This document shows, one piece after another, positions 33,106-43,537 of a DNA stretch of 64,000 nucleotides. Position 1 is the stretch's first letter. Each line of letters starts with the position of its first letter. The DNA is from Linnemannia hyalina (taxonomy: Eukaryota; Mortierellomycota; Mortierellomycetes; Mortierellales; Mortierellaceae): NCBI GenBank assembly GCA_019671135.1, contig JAHRHY010000016.1:372001-436000 (forward strand). The letters are read 5' to 3'. Made by a program: the position numbers and the translations under genes. Under the pieces are notes generated by a model. That model was given only the letters and a program-made list of their open reading frames with translations, was not told the DNA's origin and ran no database searches.

Positions 33106-35870
33106 ATGGGACTGAAGGGGTTCTACCCTTGACTCCGCAAGAAGAGAGACTACCATCCCACGCTTCGTCACCCCATGCACCACCACCTGCCTGACGGCGC
33201 CACTATTCACGTGGACGTTCTGTCCTTCTTCAATAATATTCGCGGGATCAACATCAGGCATACAGATAACAAGACAAGGGCGCATGCCATCCTCTTTGAG
33301 CATCTTAAGAAATATGGCAACCCCTCGCGCATGGTGTTCTATGTCGACGGCGCCCCTGCTCTCGAGAAGAAGGAGACTCACCACGAGCGAAACGAGAAGC
33401 GAGTCAAGGCCCTCAAGACCGCCAAGGTCGCCGTCGAGACGCTCAGCAACCGCGTCAGTCAAGGCAAGCCGCCCACCAAGCAGATGTTCAAGAATGTCGA
33501 GAAGAGTCTCCGTGGAGGATTCAAGTAGTCCCTCCGAGATCGGGAGGACTTCATCAATTTTCTGCAGGGTCAACAGCTTGACGCGCGCCTGTGCAGAACC
33601 GAGGCCGACATTGACATCGCTGCAGAGTGCCAACCCAAGGACGTTGTTCTATCTCAAAACTCGGACTTCTTCGCTTACGATTCGGTCACGACGTTCTGGC
33701 GTCCTGTGGGCAAGCGGTACGAGGTCAAGGTCCTCGAATACAACAGGGAGGCGGTGCCGGCCCAGATAAAACTGTCGACCGCCAAGCTCACTGCCCTGGC
33801 ATGCGTCTCGAGTAATGACCAGAACAAGAATATCCCGTCGATGGGGATTGCCACCAACTACAGCATTATTAAGGATCTACTCGATGCAGGTAAGAGCAAA
33901 TGTCTTGCCAGCATGCCCATATCGCCTCTATTCCTTGTGGACATGGCCAGACTCATCATGACTCCTTTTTCTGAACCCCTTCTCTGTTAGACGTGCCGTC
34001 CCTGGTGAAGGAGTATCTCAAGAGTCCACGCGTGGTCTGCAGCTATCAAGAAGGCATCGACTTCACGGCCTCTATTCTCGTGTTCACTACAATGACTCAG
34101 GAGATTGCTGTTCCAGCGGGCGTATCCTCTGTTCTGTTGCCGTCATCACAGCCAGCGACGCCTTTGACGATCTTCCCTGCATCTTCCCTGTCCTACGAGC
34201 TGCTCTGTCAGCAGTACAAGTCGGTCAAGAACCAGTGTACCGGAGCCAAAGAACAGAAGAGCTAAGGGAATTTGGGCATCAAGAGGTAACAGATTAGGTG
34301 ATATGTGATTCTCTCACGTGACCTCTGATCTGACTTTCCCATCACTTGCAAAAAGTATATCATGTTGTTTGCCTATTATCACACTCTACGACATGCTCTA
34401 GCGACGCCAAACCCAATCGGCAGGGCAAGCACAGGGAGTTTAGACTGCACGGTGTGATCGACCCGCCAGCCTACCAGCCTGGAGTCTCACGACTGGTGCA
34501 TTAGCCACGATACTCGTTCAAGGCACGGCCGAAACCGCAGCAACATAAGCCACCGTATATCTGCAAGCAATACCAATGGAAGCCGTACATGGCGGAGTTG
34601 AGGAAGGCTGCAAAGAAGCGGCAGCGTGAGGCTCGGCGACTCAAAATGGGAAATGAGATAGCCAAGAAGCCGCCGCCCAAGATCGATGAGATGGACAACC
34701 AAGTGGTTGCTCGAGTCGACCACCAAGCAACTCTATCACCCAATCAAGATGATGTATCGCAACTGCTCGCTCGCCCTTGAGAAGAAAGTAATGTGAAGTT
34801 GTCAATCCGAGCTTTGTCACGGACGAAATGAGAAGTGAGCTACTTATCAAAACTTATTTCGAATCAATGTCTTTTTTTCCCGTTACAATATATCAACTCA
34901 CAAGCGGATGGCTAACCTGGCACGGCACTTCCCAAGATCTACCCTAAGCCGCCTGCCATCGAGAACTACCTGCCTCTGAACAAGGCCAACGGCGGATCGA
35001 GACGTATTGCGCCCCTCTCACCCCTGGCAGCTAGCTACGCTGACTTCTCTGAGCAGTATTTGATCTCACTGTTCTGGTCCTGGCTGACCCTCAAGGACAA
35101 GATCCGGAGTATGATGGTCGAGGATCGATACTTTCAGGATCCAGCCATAGTTCCTTCGCAGGTAGACGCTCTGGACTGGCTGGCCAAGACAATGTATGGC
35201 CGCCTCGTCACCGCTTTCCTATTGGATGTCGAACTCCCATCAGACAAGCACGGCAAGGAAAGACCCTGGGAACGCCTCGGATGTCTGCAAACCAAGGCGT
35301 TTGACTCCAAGGAGTGGCACGGCAAGAGGTATATTCTCCAGGGCTCGATCCGAACCAATGGCCGTTTGCTGCAGCTGCTGGGGTTCAAGCTGAAGGAGCT
35401 CCAGTCTGTCCGGTATCGCCGTGTTCCCGAGGACAAATTGCCCTACTCGCTCGTCACCACCATTAGTGACACCACCAGTTACCTGACCGAGGCTCGCAAT
35501 GTCTTCTCCACAGCTGCAGATGTGGAGAGCCAGTTGACTGCTAATCCGAGTCAGGTTGCGGTGCTGTCGCCCGATTTGGGTACCTCCTGCGTCGTCAGTG
35601 CCACCATCTCGCTCCCACCTGACCGGACCCCTGCAACATTGACGCAACCCCATGGTAAGGGGGGCGACGAGAAGTAGAAGAAGAAGTCAAGGCGAGTCAA
35701 GCGGAAGCCTAGGGATCGGAAGCAGCGGAGGGCTAGGCAGAAGTTACGCAAGCTGGCCAAGCAACCTCAGTCGACTCGGTACTTTGATCTGGTGGTCAAG
35801 TGTAAGGCCGTGTCGCGGCCAACCAGGACGATTTTCCTGAATGCTTGCCCAGTCCGAACACGACTATCCT
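33106..35870 (+). pseudogene. XPG/PIN-like nuclease joined to a TnpB/Fanzor-like RuvC region, decayed
   Basis: Starts MGLKGFYP, the FEN1/XPG-type start, with TGA at 33130-33132 where Trp is expected. The PIN/XPG part has acidic residues in HVDVLSFF, FYVDGAPALEK and TEADIDIA; the usual DSD is NSD in LSQNSDFFAYDS. TAG at 33526-33528 again sits at a likely Trp (GGFK*SLRDRED). An intron (about 33890-33990) keeps phase into VPSLVKEYLKSPRVV. A linker runs from 34400 to 34780 with another TAG at 34502-34504. From about 34935 the frame reads PPAIENYLPLNKANG, later YILQGSIRTNGRLLQLLGFK and SPDLGTSCVV (about 35567-35600). SIRT(D/N)G followed by a D-x-G motif is the TnpB/Fanzor layout around RuvC-I. The expected RuvC-II Glu, zinc finger and RuvC-III Asp are not found downstream, so it is truncated. 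The fusion call is inference from motif order. Confidence 0.55.
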
Positions 35871-36373
35871 TTCCATTCACCGGACTTTACCACTCACCTA
35901 GATATCCGACTCTGTCTTCTCCAGTTTACCAACCTTTCAAAAGATATGTGTCGTTTCAATATCTTTCTAATATATATTGTCTTATCTTGTTTCTTTTGCA
36001 GTGTTTAGCATATCCAACGTCCTGAATTGACCGCTGCCTCCCCTAGGTTGGCTTGTAAACAACGATGTATCATCGTCTACCACAGACGATATACAGCCGA
36101 ACATCAACCGATATTACAAAACGGACAAATTTTCCAACGTAAGCAGCAGCGCCTAACCGTCCCACAGATCGAACACTCAGCTCTGCTGATTACCAATTCA
36201 GCACTGATTTGTTCGCCGTGAGCGAAGATTGTGTCGGCTATGCATTGATTTCAAACCTTGACATGGCCACATTCAAATCGAATGGCGTATTTGAAATACA
36301 TCAGCCATCGAGGAAATAATAATGTATTCCATGGCGGATGTCCTTGACGGCGCATTTGGTTTCACGCCGTCAA

Positions 36374-37325
36374 ATGTCAAGGTTTGAAACCCCCAACGCA
36401 AATATTTACAATTTTCTAAACAGACTACTAACAACCGCACGGATTGGAGAGTACTCCGACATAGCCAGAGTGACAGGTGAGCTGTATTATAGAGGACGAG
36501 GATACATGAGGACTCTTCAAACAGATCCCTCTTTGTTTCATTGTTCCTTTTCACCTAATACTAATATTACCACATTGCTATTACAACCTGGTTAATATTC
36601 TCCAACAGGAAAGCCTGATCGCATTTGTTATATTCGATCCTCACAAGAGCTAAGGCTCCTCATTGAGATCAAGACTACTCAGGCCTTATCCTGCAACAGT
36701 CTGGTTACAAAGTACATGAAAGATATGGATCTTATCTCAAACGACCGTGCACCAACGAATCCCACATGGCACCAAGTCCACCAGATATTTGGCTACCTGT
36801 GTCACAATAGTCTGAGATATAGGATCCTCACAACATACGACGACACTTGGTTTATGAGGAGAGATGTGGGTACATTATGGATATCGCCTTCCATCCGCCA
36901 CGACAACACCGGTCCGACCTGGTTACATTGTTACAAGTATCTCATGGAGCTTACTGATCACGATTACGCCAGTTCGCCTCCTCCGCTGTCTCCCTCTCAA
37001 AGTCCTCCTCTGGAGAGCCCTCCTGGCGACGATAACAACGACGGCTCAAACGATGGCAGTTGCCACGAACGAAAGAAACACACCCGAAAGTAGGACCAAC
37101 AACACCCAGGAATCGTTACCAGAAGCAGGAACAAGATACAGCAGATCTTCCAACGGTTGCCAAGTGGATTTGAGCTTGCGGGAGTTTGAAATTCAGGAAC
37201 TTCTTGGAGAGTCGCACGGCAAGGAGAGCCAGTGACGTTAAAGATATGCGGCCCGCACAATAACCCTGAGTACGAGGACGAGATACTTTGGAAGTGGTAT
37301 AGGGTGGTACTGAATCTCATGAAGA
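36374..37325 (+). pseudogene. PD-(D/E)XK nuclease-like domain plus start of a protein kinase, truncated
   Basis: Exon 1 (36374-36476) begins MSRFETPNANIYNFLNRLL. Its donor GTGAGC joins in phase to exon 2 at 36609, giving RVTGKPDRICYIRS followed by LRLLIEIKTTQAL. The KPD and EIK pair, plus a downstream QIFGYLCHNSLRYRILTT, form a PD-(D/E)XK pattern. The frame stops at 37093 after a Pro/Ser-rich tail. In another frame FEIQELLGESHGKES and then VTLKICGPHNNPEYEDEIL look like the glycine loop and lysine strand of a kinase, ending at a T run near 37330. The kinase is absent beyond this point. Confidence 0.5.
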
Positions 37326-37470
37326 AATCAATTTTTTTTTTTTTTTTTTTTTGGGAGGAAGAGGCTCATGCTTATTATTTTTATTTTTTGATTGGATTCA
37401 GTGGTAAATTCTTTTGGTAGAAAAAAATAATGTAGGATTTCACACAGGAAAGGGTCGCCTGGCCGCTGCT

Positions 37471-37689
37471 TTAGTTGATGACGAGACCGCTTTTGCATCT
37501 GGCATTCTTGAGGTCACAGACAAGGAAAGTGCAGCAGCGTGGACGGTTGATATCAGGGATAACGCTGCAGCTCGATCCCAGTGGAAGGCAGGTTGCACGC
37601 TTCTGGTGAAGGACTTCAGTGGCATCGATGGCACCGGCCAGAAGAGCAACGCTCATGAGGGCGATGAGGAACAGCTTTTTGGAGAGCAT
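37471..37689 (-). CDS. Small secreted six-cysteine peptide, knottin-like spacing
   Basis: 72 residues. A signal peptide at about 1-21 (MLSKKLFLIALMSVALLAGA) is followed by a short Lys-Arg-ended propeptide-like stretch (EVLHQKR). The mature domain has C-x6-C-x10-CC-x4-C-x6-C (TCLPLGSSC ... PRCCTFLVC ... ARCK), the spacing of inhibitor-cystine-knot folds. A TATA box (gctataaaatgatg in gene sense) lies about 75 bp upstream. Such peptides can be protease inhibitors, antimicrobial or effector-like; nothing here decides which. Single exon and intact. Confidence 0.7.
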   Translation of the reverse strand: MLSKKLFLIALMSVALLAGAIDATEVLHQKRATCLPLGSSCSVIPDINRPRCCTFLVCDLKNARCKSGLVIN

Positions 37690-37899
37690 TTTGAAGTGCA
37701 GAGGTTTGGATTGTGAAAGAGAGTGTAGGGAAGAGGGAAATGATAGTGATTTGATGCATCATTTTATAGCAAATGAGTGCACCCCTTAAACACGTCGCAA
37801 AAACTTTTGCCTTTCCTCTGGATATCATCCGCAAGAATGTAACGAACTTCTTTGTTGCCTGGTATACATGACAGAATAACGGCCGAAGGGACAAACGGA

Positions 37900-39394
37900 A
37901 AAGGAACCGGTTGGGACTAAAAAGGAGGAAGAATGAGACAGTGGAGAGAGAATGTGGGCGTTACGCTCTCGCTTGCTGCATTGCATGCCTTTAGGACCCG
38001 CGAAATCCTCTTTTGTGAATGATGTGCAGTGCAGATACTTAATGGTACTCCCTCAGCGATCCCCTTTTGCTCCACTCTGACCCCGCTGTCATAACTTGGG
38101 ACGTACCTCGGTTGATGTAAAAATCGATCGATGGGCGCGTTTGTCCCGCCTTCCGATCCGTTTACCGAGGACAGGAAGAGTTCATTTCTTTGATGAGGGG
38201 CAGTGATTGTTGCGCTACATAAAACAGCAGTGGCAGAGTCTACTGGGAAGGTGAAGGGTATCTTTGATGGAAAGAATGCGAAGAATCCAATCTCTTATTC
38301 CATTAAGCTGTGAATAGCAGCGACAATTGTCGTGCAGAGCCAAGTTGTAGACCGGACTGCAACTGGTGGATGGCGCTCGAGAGAGTTTGGTATGTACGCC
38401 CTTGTACCATCAAATGCTTCCCTTGTACATTTTGTCGGAGAAATAAAATTGTGGAAAATGGATGCACTGGTCCCGGGAGTGTCTGGAACAAAGGCTATGG
38501 ATACAGGGTTCTTGTCCGTGTGGCGCTCCACCAACCATACATAAGGATGGGCGTTACCCAGACCTATCTTCTAATCCCTTTTCCGCTAACGCACGTCTTT
38601 TAGAGAGCCTCTAAGGGAAGAAGCAATTGTTGTTGATGGAGAGTCCTAAGATGAGTCCACTCTGTATCTACAACGCGCCCTCGTTATGAGCTACATTTTG
38701 TGGATAGCGTTGCCGAATGTAATGACGGCTAAAGCCTATTATTCAACAACGCCAGGGACTCTAGATGTCCCACCCGACCCGCCCTTTTCTAGCAAATAGA
38801 TAGAGATCAACAGATCACCTAGTCCCCTTTATTTTGTTTTCATTTTTCATTTTCAATTTTTTTTTTCGGAAGCCACGGTTAGTAATAAAAGAAAGATACA
38901 CAGATAGAGTCCCTGGCAAGGAAGAATAATAACTCAGAACCATTTTCGGGCAGAAATGAATTGAACTGAATAAAAATTATATACGAACTCTAATCAAACT
39001 CAGGCGTAAGTGGTGCGTCGTTGCACACATCCTACTGTACTCGCTGCAATCCCGTTTTACGTCTTATTAAAGTCCTAGATGCAACGCGTCATTCGTAGTA
39101 TCGAGGTTGCCCTATCCACTGCCGGCAATGCCTTCCGGCTGAAAAGCCGGCTGGCGATTGATGCATTGCAATATCGAGTACTAATAATCTAATAATGTTG
39201 CTGTGAACAGTACCGGTTCAGATGGACATCATCGAAACAGATAGGATACGGACATAAGGACAACGTACGCGCTGGTTAGAATTAACCATGGCCCACCAAT
39301 TCAATTGTTTGCCTAACTTTAATCCAAGCGCCTGAAGAAAAAAAGAAGCAGAGAGAGGGGATCATGTTCTTTTAAACGAATCTATAGAACTGTG
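37900..39394. other. Gene-poor interval
   Basis: No frame with coding character was found. An 80-codon minus frame at 38295-38534 exists but has no recognisable feature. Confidence 0.4.
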
Positions 39395-39449
39395 GGCTTA
39401 ATCTAGGCAGATCGTAGCAACGAGGCTACTCTACCGCTTACAATACTCC
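39395..39449 (-). repeat. Antisense fragment of the 3' end of 25S/28S rRNA
   Basis: The + strand reads ggcttaatctaggcagatcg, then tagcaacgaggctactctac, then cgcttacaatactcc, the complement of the conserved 3'-terminal segment of fungal large-subunit rRNA. It is a different part of the molecule from the other five fragments. Confidence 0.7.
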
Positions 39450-41848
39450 ATTCAATTAAAGTCGTGTTTAATGGATTTATCACTTCCGACATTCGGAATT
39501 ATCATTAGCAGGAACCTCACAAAGCCTTTCCGCTCTGCAAACATAACCCCATTGCGTTGGACAGGCAAGACCGAGGAAGGTGCATGTTGTTTTTGTGTTG
39601 TTTTATTTATGCGAAAGAAAGAGAGGAGTGTGCAAGAAAGAACAGAGAAGTGTAGAAGACAGGTAAGGAAATAAGATGCTGCAGACTGATAGACAACAGG
39701 GAGCAGAGGTGGAAATATATAAATTGAAAGTGAATATAAAGATCAATGTAGAGAATTATGGTGTTACTATAAACATAGAACGAACATAAGACTCGATCTC
39801 AATGGAGGATAGCAACAAAGCTTCTCAATACAAATATTGTATGATGTTGTTAGTACATGGGAGTGTGTGTCTATGTGTGTGTTAAATTCCCTATTATTCA
39901 ATTAGAGACGCGTTACCCTTGAGTGCTGACAGATAAGAAGCGACGCATTTGATTGAAACAAGGGGGACCTGCTTTAATCCTTTTGACACGAACAGTCATG
40001 GCAAACGCGTTTATGTCATTGTTCAATGATCAATGGTATGACGGCAAAGCACTGTACCTTTGACTAAAGATACCCTCTGTATTTTCTCACCTCCTTCTTT
40101 GCTCCCTCTTTCTGCTTTCTTTTTGCATTCTCTTACTTCTTTGTTTTTGCATTCTCTTTCTTCCTTCTCTCCTTTTTTTTCTTCATCTTCTCCTTTCTTA
40201 TCCTCTTTCCTCCTTCCTATCTTTCTCTCTATTCTTCACCCTCATCACACGGCCACTTCTCACCTCCCACGCCACCAATCACTACTGCTGCATACAATGC
40301 AGCTCAGTAAAGACAACACACATGCTCACATACTCTTTCCTTCTCTCTCCCACTCTCTCATAGTCGTCGGTCATAGTATTATCTACTACTACACTTCGCA
40401 GCTATGCCGCAAGACGACTCCATCACACATCTCATTTTTCCAACCGCACTATCCTCGAAGACGATAGCGATTAATAACTGAATGAAAATGAAAACAGTGG
40501 GAATAGAGAAAAGGAGTGTGTAAACATACATGTTCTTCATCGCCACTGACTTTTTTTTTTCGTTCCTTTGCGCCTTTCTTCTTCTCTTATGCAGATATGA
40601 GCCCAAAAGGATATCCCACTACTCTAACAGCATCATCGATACCATCATCGCTAGTCCTCTCCTTACCCCGACAACACCCTCTCTGTCGGTATGTCCCAGG
40701 TGTCCTTGGTGCAAATGCAGTGTAGGAATTAAATTCAAGCCACCAACCCCGCTTGCTCTTGACTGACGGCATCGACCTTTCCGTCTGGATTCTCTCTCTA
40801 TTCCCTCTCTCCTGCATCTTCAAGCGCTCTTGTGGCAGACAAAAAACAGAGAAAAAAGGAAAAAAGGAAAAAGGAAGTAAAGGAAAGGTCGTAGAGAGCA
40901 ACCTATGAAATGAATGAAAACAAAAACAAGGAATCGGAGATGGAGTTTATTTCATAAACAAGTCAACTGCAAAGATGCAATCCATTACCGTTTTTCTCCA
41001 TTGTTCACCGCTGCAGCATTACATGGCAAAAGTGATTCAAGACCGTGCGACTGTATTCTGGTTTTGGGTAATATTAATGCGAAAATAAGGGGAAAAAATG
41101 GACAACATCAATCATCATACACAGAATCCTCTTCTATTTGAATGAGTCGCGATTATCAGGAACACCGCGTGCTGTAGAGGTTCTTCTCTTTTCTTCTTTG
41201 TACCAATCGAGCTCTTACATCCATTGTGAACACCTGGCAGAGACAGGTGAGCGGACCGTAGAGTCCATGTGAACTCTACGGCTAGCACTAAAAACATGGA
41301 TTTACGCACATATTTGTTTCAATCCATCCTATCCTCCTCCTTCTCCTTCAACCTTATCGCCCCTATTTGTATCTTGCAAGGCAGACTTGACCATGTCCCT
41401 GTTTGCTCGTCCTTCTCTTTGTTTTTGTTGCAACTGCGTCCACCCGAGTCCATTCGTGCTGCGAGAGGGGTGAAAAAGAGTGGTTGTTATCTTTGAATAA
41501 AACCTTCAATGAGACAGATAGGGTGATCAACGATGGTGCCTGGGATCAAAATCAAGGCACAGGGCAGAGAACTAGTGCCTGGAAGGTGATCAACATTTAT
41601 TGAGGAGAAACAGGAGGGATAGAAAAAAAGGACGGATATAAAAAAGGAGACAAAAAAGGAGGTTAGGGGCGATAGCAGAGATGAGAAAAAAAGGTGGTAA
41701 AAAAAAAGAACGACGGGGTGAGGATGGATTGTCATGGTGAAATTAAGATCAAGGCAAAGAGCCTTGGGTCTGGAAAGGCATGCCCTTTTGTTGGTGAAAC
41801 GCCAGGGCACCCCTACATTTACCCGCAACAAAAAAAAACACTCATTCA
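39450..41848. other. Gene-poor interval with CT-rich stretches
   Basis: Includes a long CT-rich tract (40080-40240) whose open frames are compositional. No convincing gene on either strand. Confidence 0.4.
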
Positions 41849-42313
41849 TCAAGCCTCAATACAAATGACCTTGTGCGAGATCCAATCGGTAGTCTGACAC
41901 GCCTTTGAGCAATACCAAGCATTCCTGCACCTTGCACATCTCTTGTGCGCAGTCTCAGTCTCCAACATACGACACTCCGAATTGGCGCATTCCTTCACAC
42001 CCCCAGTCCCTTCACCCACACCGCCGTCATGGCTCTTGATCTTGTCCGGATCAATCCCATATCGTCTCATAAACGTAAACATCGTCTTCTCCGAGACCTT
42101 GTGCCCAAATCCTCCAATTCGGTACGTGTTGAGATCAAAGTAGTTCCCTCCGCCGTCCATCGAGACCTTCTCGGTAATACTGTCAACTTCAGAGGATTGA
42201 CCTGTCTGCCAGCGGAGGCGGTCGTCGTAGACGGTGAAGAAGTATCCGATGCATGCGTCATCATATCCCCAGGCAATGTGGATTGCTCCGAGGTTCTTTG
42301 TATGGCGGACCAT
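41849..42313 (-). CDS. MYND-type zinc finger protein
   Basis: 154 residues. The C-terminal MYND finger (about 110-152) has the expected cysteine series: KECANSECRML, HKRCARCRNAWYCSKACQ, then WISHKVIC. MYND fingers bind proline-rich partners and occur in transcriptional and methyltransferase proteins, but no SET domain is present. The N-terminal part (MVRHTKNLGAIHIAWGYDD) has no known domain. The frame is open and intact. A TATA box (gtataaatac) lies at about 42670 on the minus strand. A probable leader intron (42339-42493, GTATGT...CGTAG) ends shortly before the ATG. A nuclear regulatory role is likely from the family only. Confidence 0.8.
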   Translation of the reverse strand: MVRHTKNLGAIHIAWGYDDACIGYFFTVYDDRLRWQTGQSSEVDSITEKVSMDGGGNYFDLNTYRIGGFGHKVSEKTMFTFMRRYGIDPDKIKSHDGGVGEGTGGVKECANSECRMLETETAHKRCARCRNAWYCSKACQTTDWISHKVICIEA

Positions 42314-42664
42314 GGTGGAGGGGAGTGATGTTTGATTTCTACGAGGTGGGATTTTGGCAGATGATCGATCGAGTTAAGGTGCAAGTAAGTAATGAGTGCA
42401 AACGCTTGTGGATTGAAATCCCGGTTTAGCATGGAGTGGAGAGTTAGGGGCGCACTGTGAAAAATATGACGCGCTGGGTGATAGGCCACATACCTTGGTA
42501 ACGAGGGGCGACGAGGAAGTAACGCGACGAAAAAACAACAACGGATAGACAGGACCGGTGGTTGTGGTGTCGACAAGGGAAGATATGAAAAAAGCGAAAG
42601 AGGACGGAGAGAGAGAGAGCGAGAGAAATATGAATGGGTTGAGTGAAAAAATGCAAAGAGACGA

Positions 42665-42682
42665 GAGGGGTATTTATACGCC
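42665..42682 (-). promoter_or_regulatory. TATA box of the MYND gene
   Basis: Minus strand gcgtataaatacccctc, followed by a pyrimidine-rich leader and a leader intron. Confidence 0.5.
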
Positions 42683-43537
42683 CATCTATTGGACAATGGT
42701 GACTGAATAAGAAAGTGGCGAGTGGTGGCGAGTGAGTGCGCCATGGGCCCAATCCTCACAGTCATAGTTCCTCCCGTCTCTGTCGTAGCACCAAACAAGC
42801 AACCTCCATTCATGCCAAAAAAACAACAACCTTACTAGTTCCTCGTCTCTAGGAGCAAGGAGAAGATGTGTATTCATCATGCAAACCTTATTCGTTTTCT
42901 GTCCTTTCTGTGGTGAGAACACAAACACAGCAATCGCAAAACACAAAAATGTCTCGGATACCTCCTTGCCATGGTAGAACTTGCATCCACATGTGCCTAA
43001 AAAATAGAGAGGGCCAAGTGCACATGCATGGATAGAAACCAACCCGCGTTCCTGGGCAGATAAAACGAAAGGTAATCAAAAAGTGAAGAAAGGTAGTGGC
43101 GAATGGTTGAGCGCACGCATGGTTGGCAGTGATGGCAAAGATAGTGGTGATGATGTTGTGGCGGCGGTGGTGACCATGAGTACAAGGCATATTTTCATTT
43201 CTCAAACGCAAATATTCCGCCCCCTTTTTGTCTCGCTGACAGCCTCTCCTCTCTGATCGTGGAGAAAAAGTGGGGTGAAAACGACAGAGGTGCAAGTAAA
43301 CAAACTAACAAACTTGTTTGATTCTTGCGTGCAGTTACTACATTTGTGCCCACGTTGGCTGTGGCGTTTAGGCATAGAGAGTGTCGATCTTCCTGGTTTC
43401 ATAGGGCAAAGAAAAAAAGTGACGTGCGAGTAAACTAAAAGATGGTTGCCTTCGTTATCTTTCACACTTGTCAGTTTGCTTAAAATCCTACCTGTCCCTA
43501 CTTGTTGAAAACATATTTCGTTTATTCACAACGGCTT

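Noticed and set aside
40060..40467. 135-residue + strand frame
   Set aside because: CT-rich DNA gives Ser/Phe/Leu-rich frames by composition. There is no motif, promoter or splice support.
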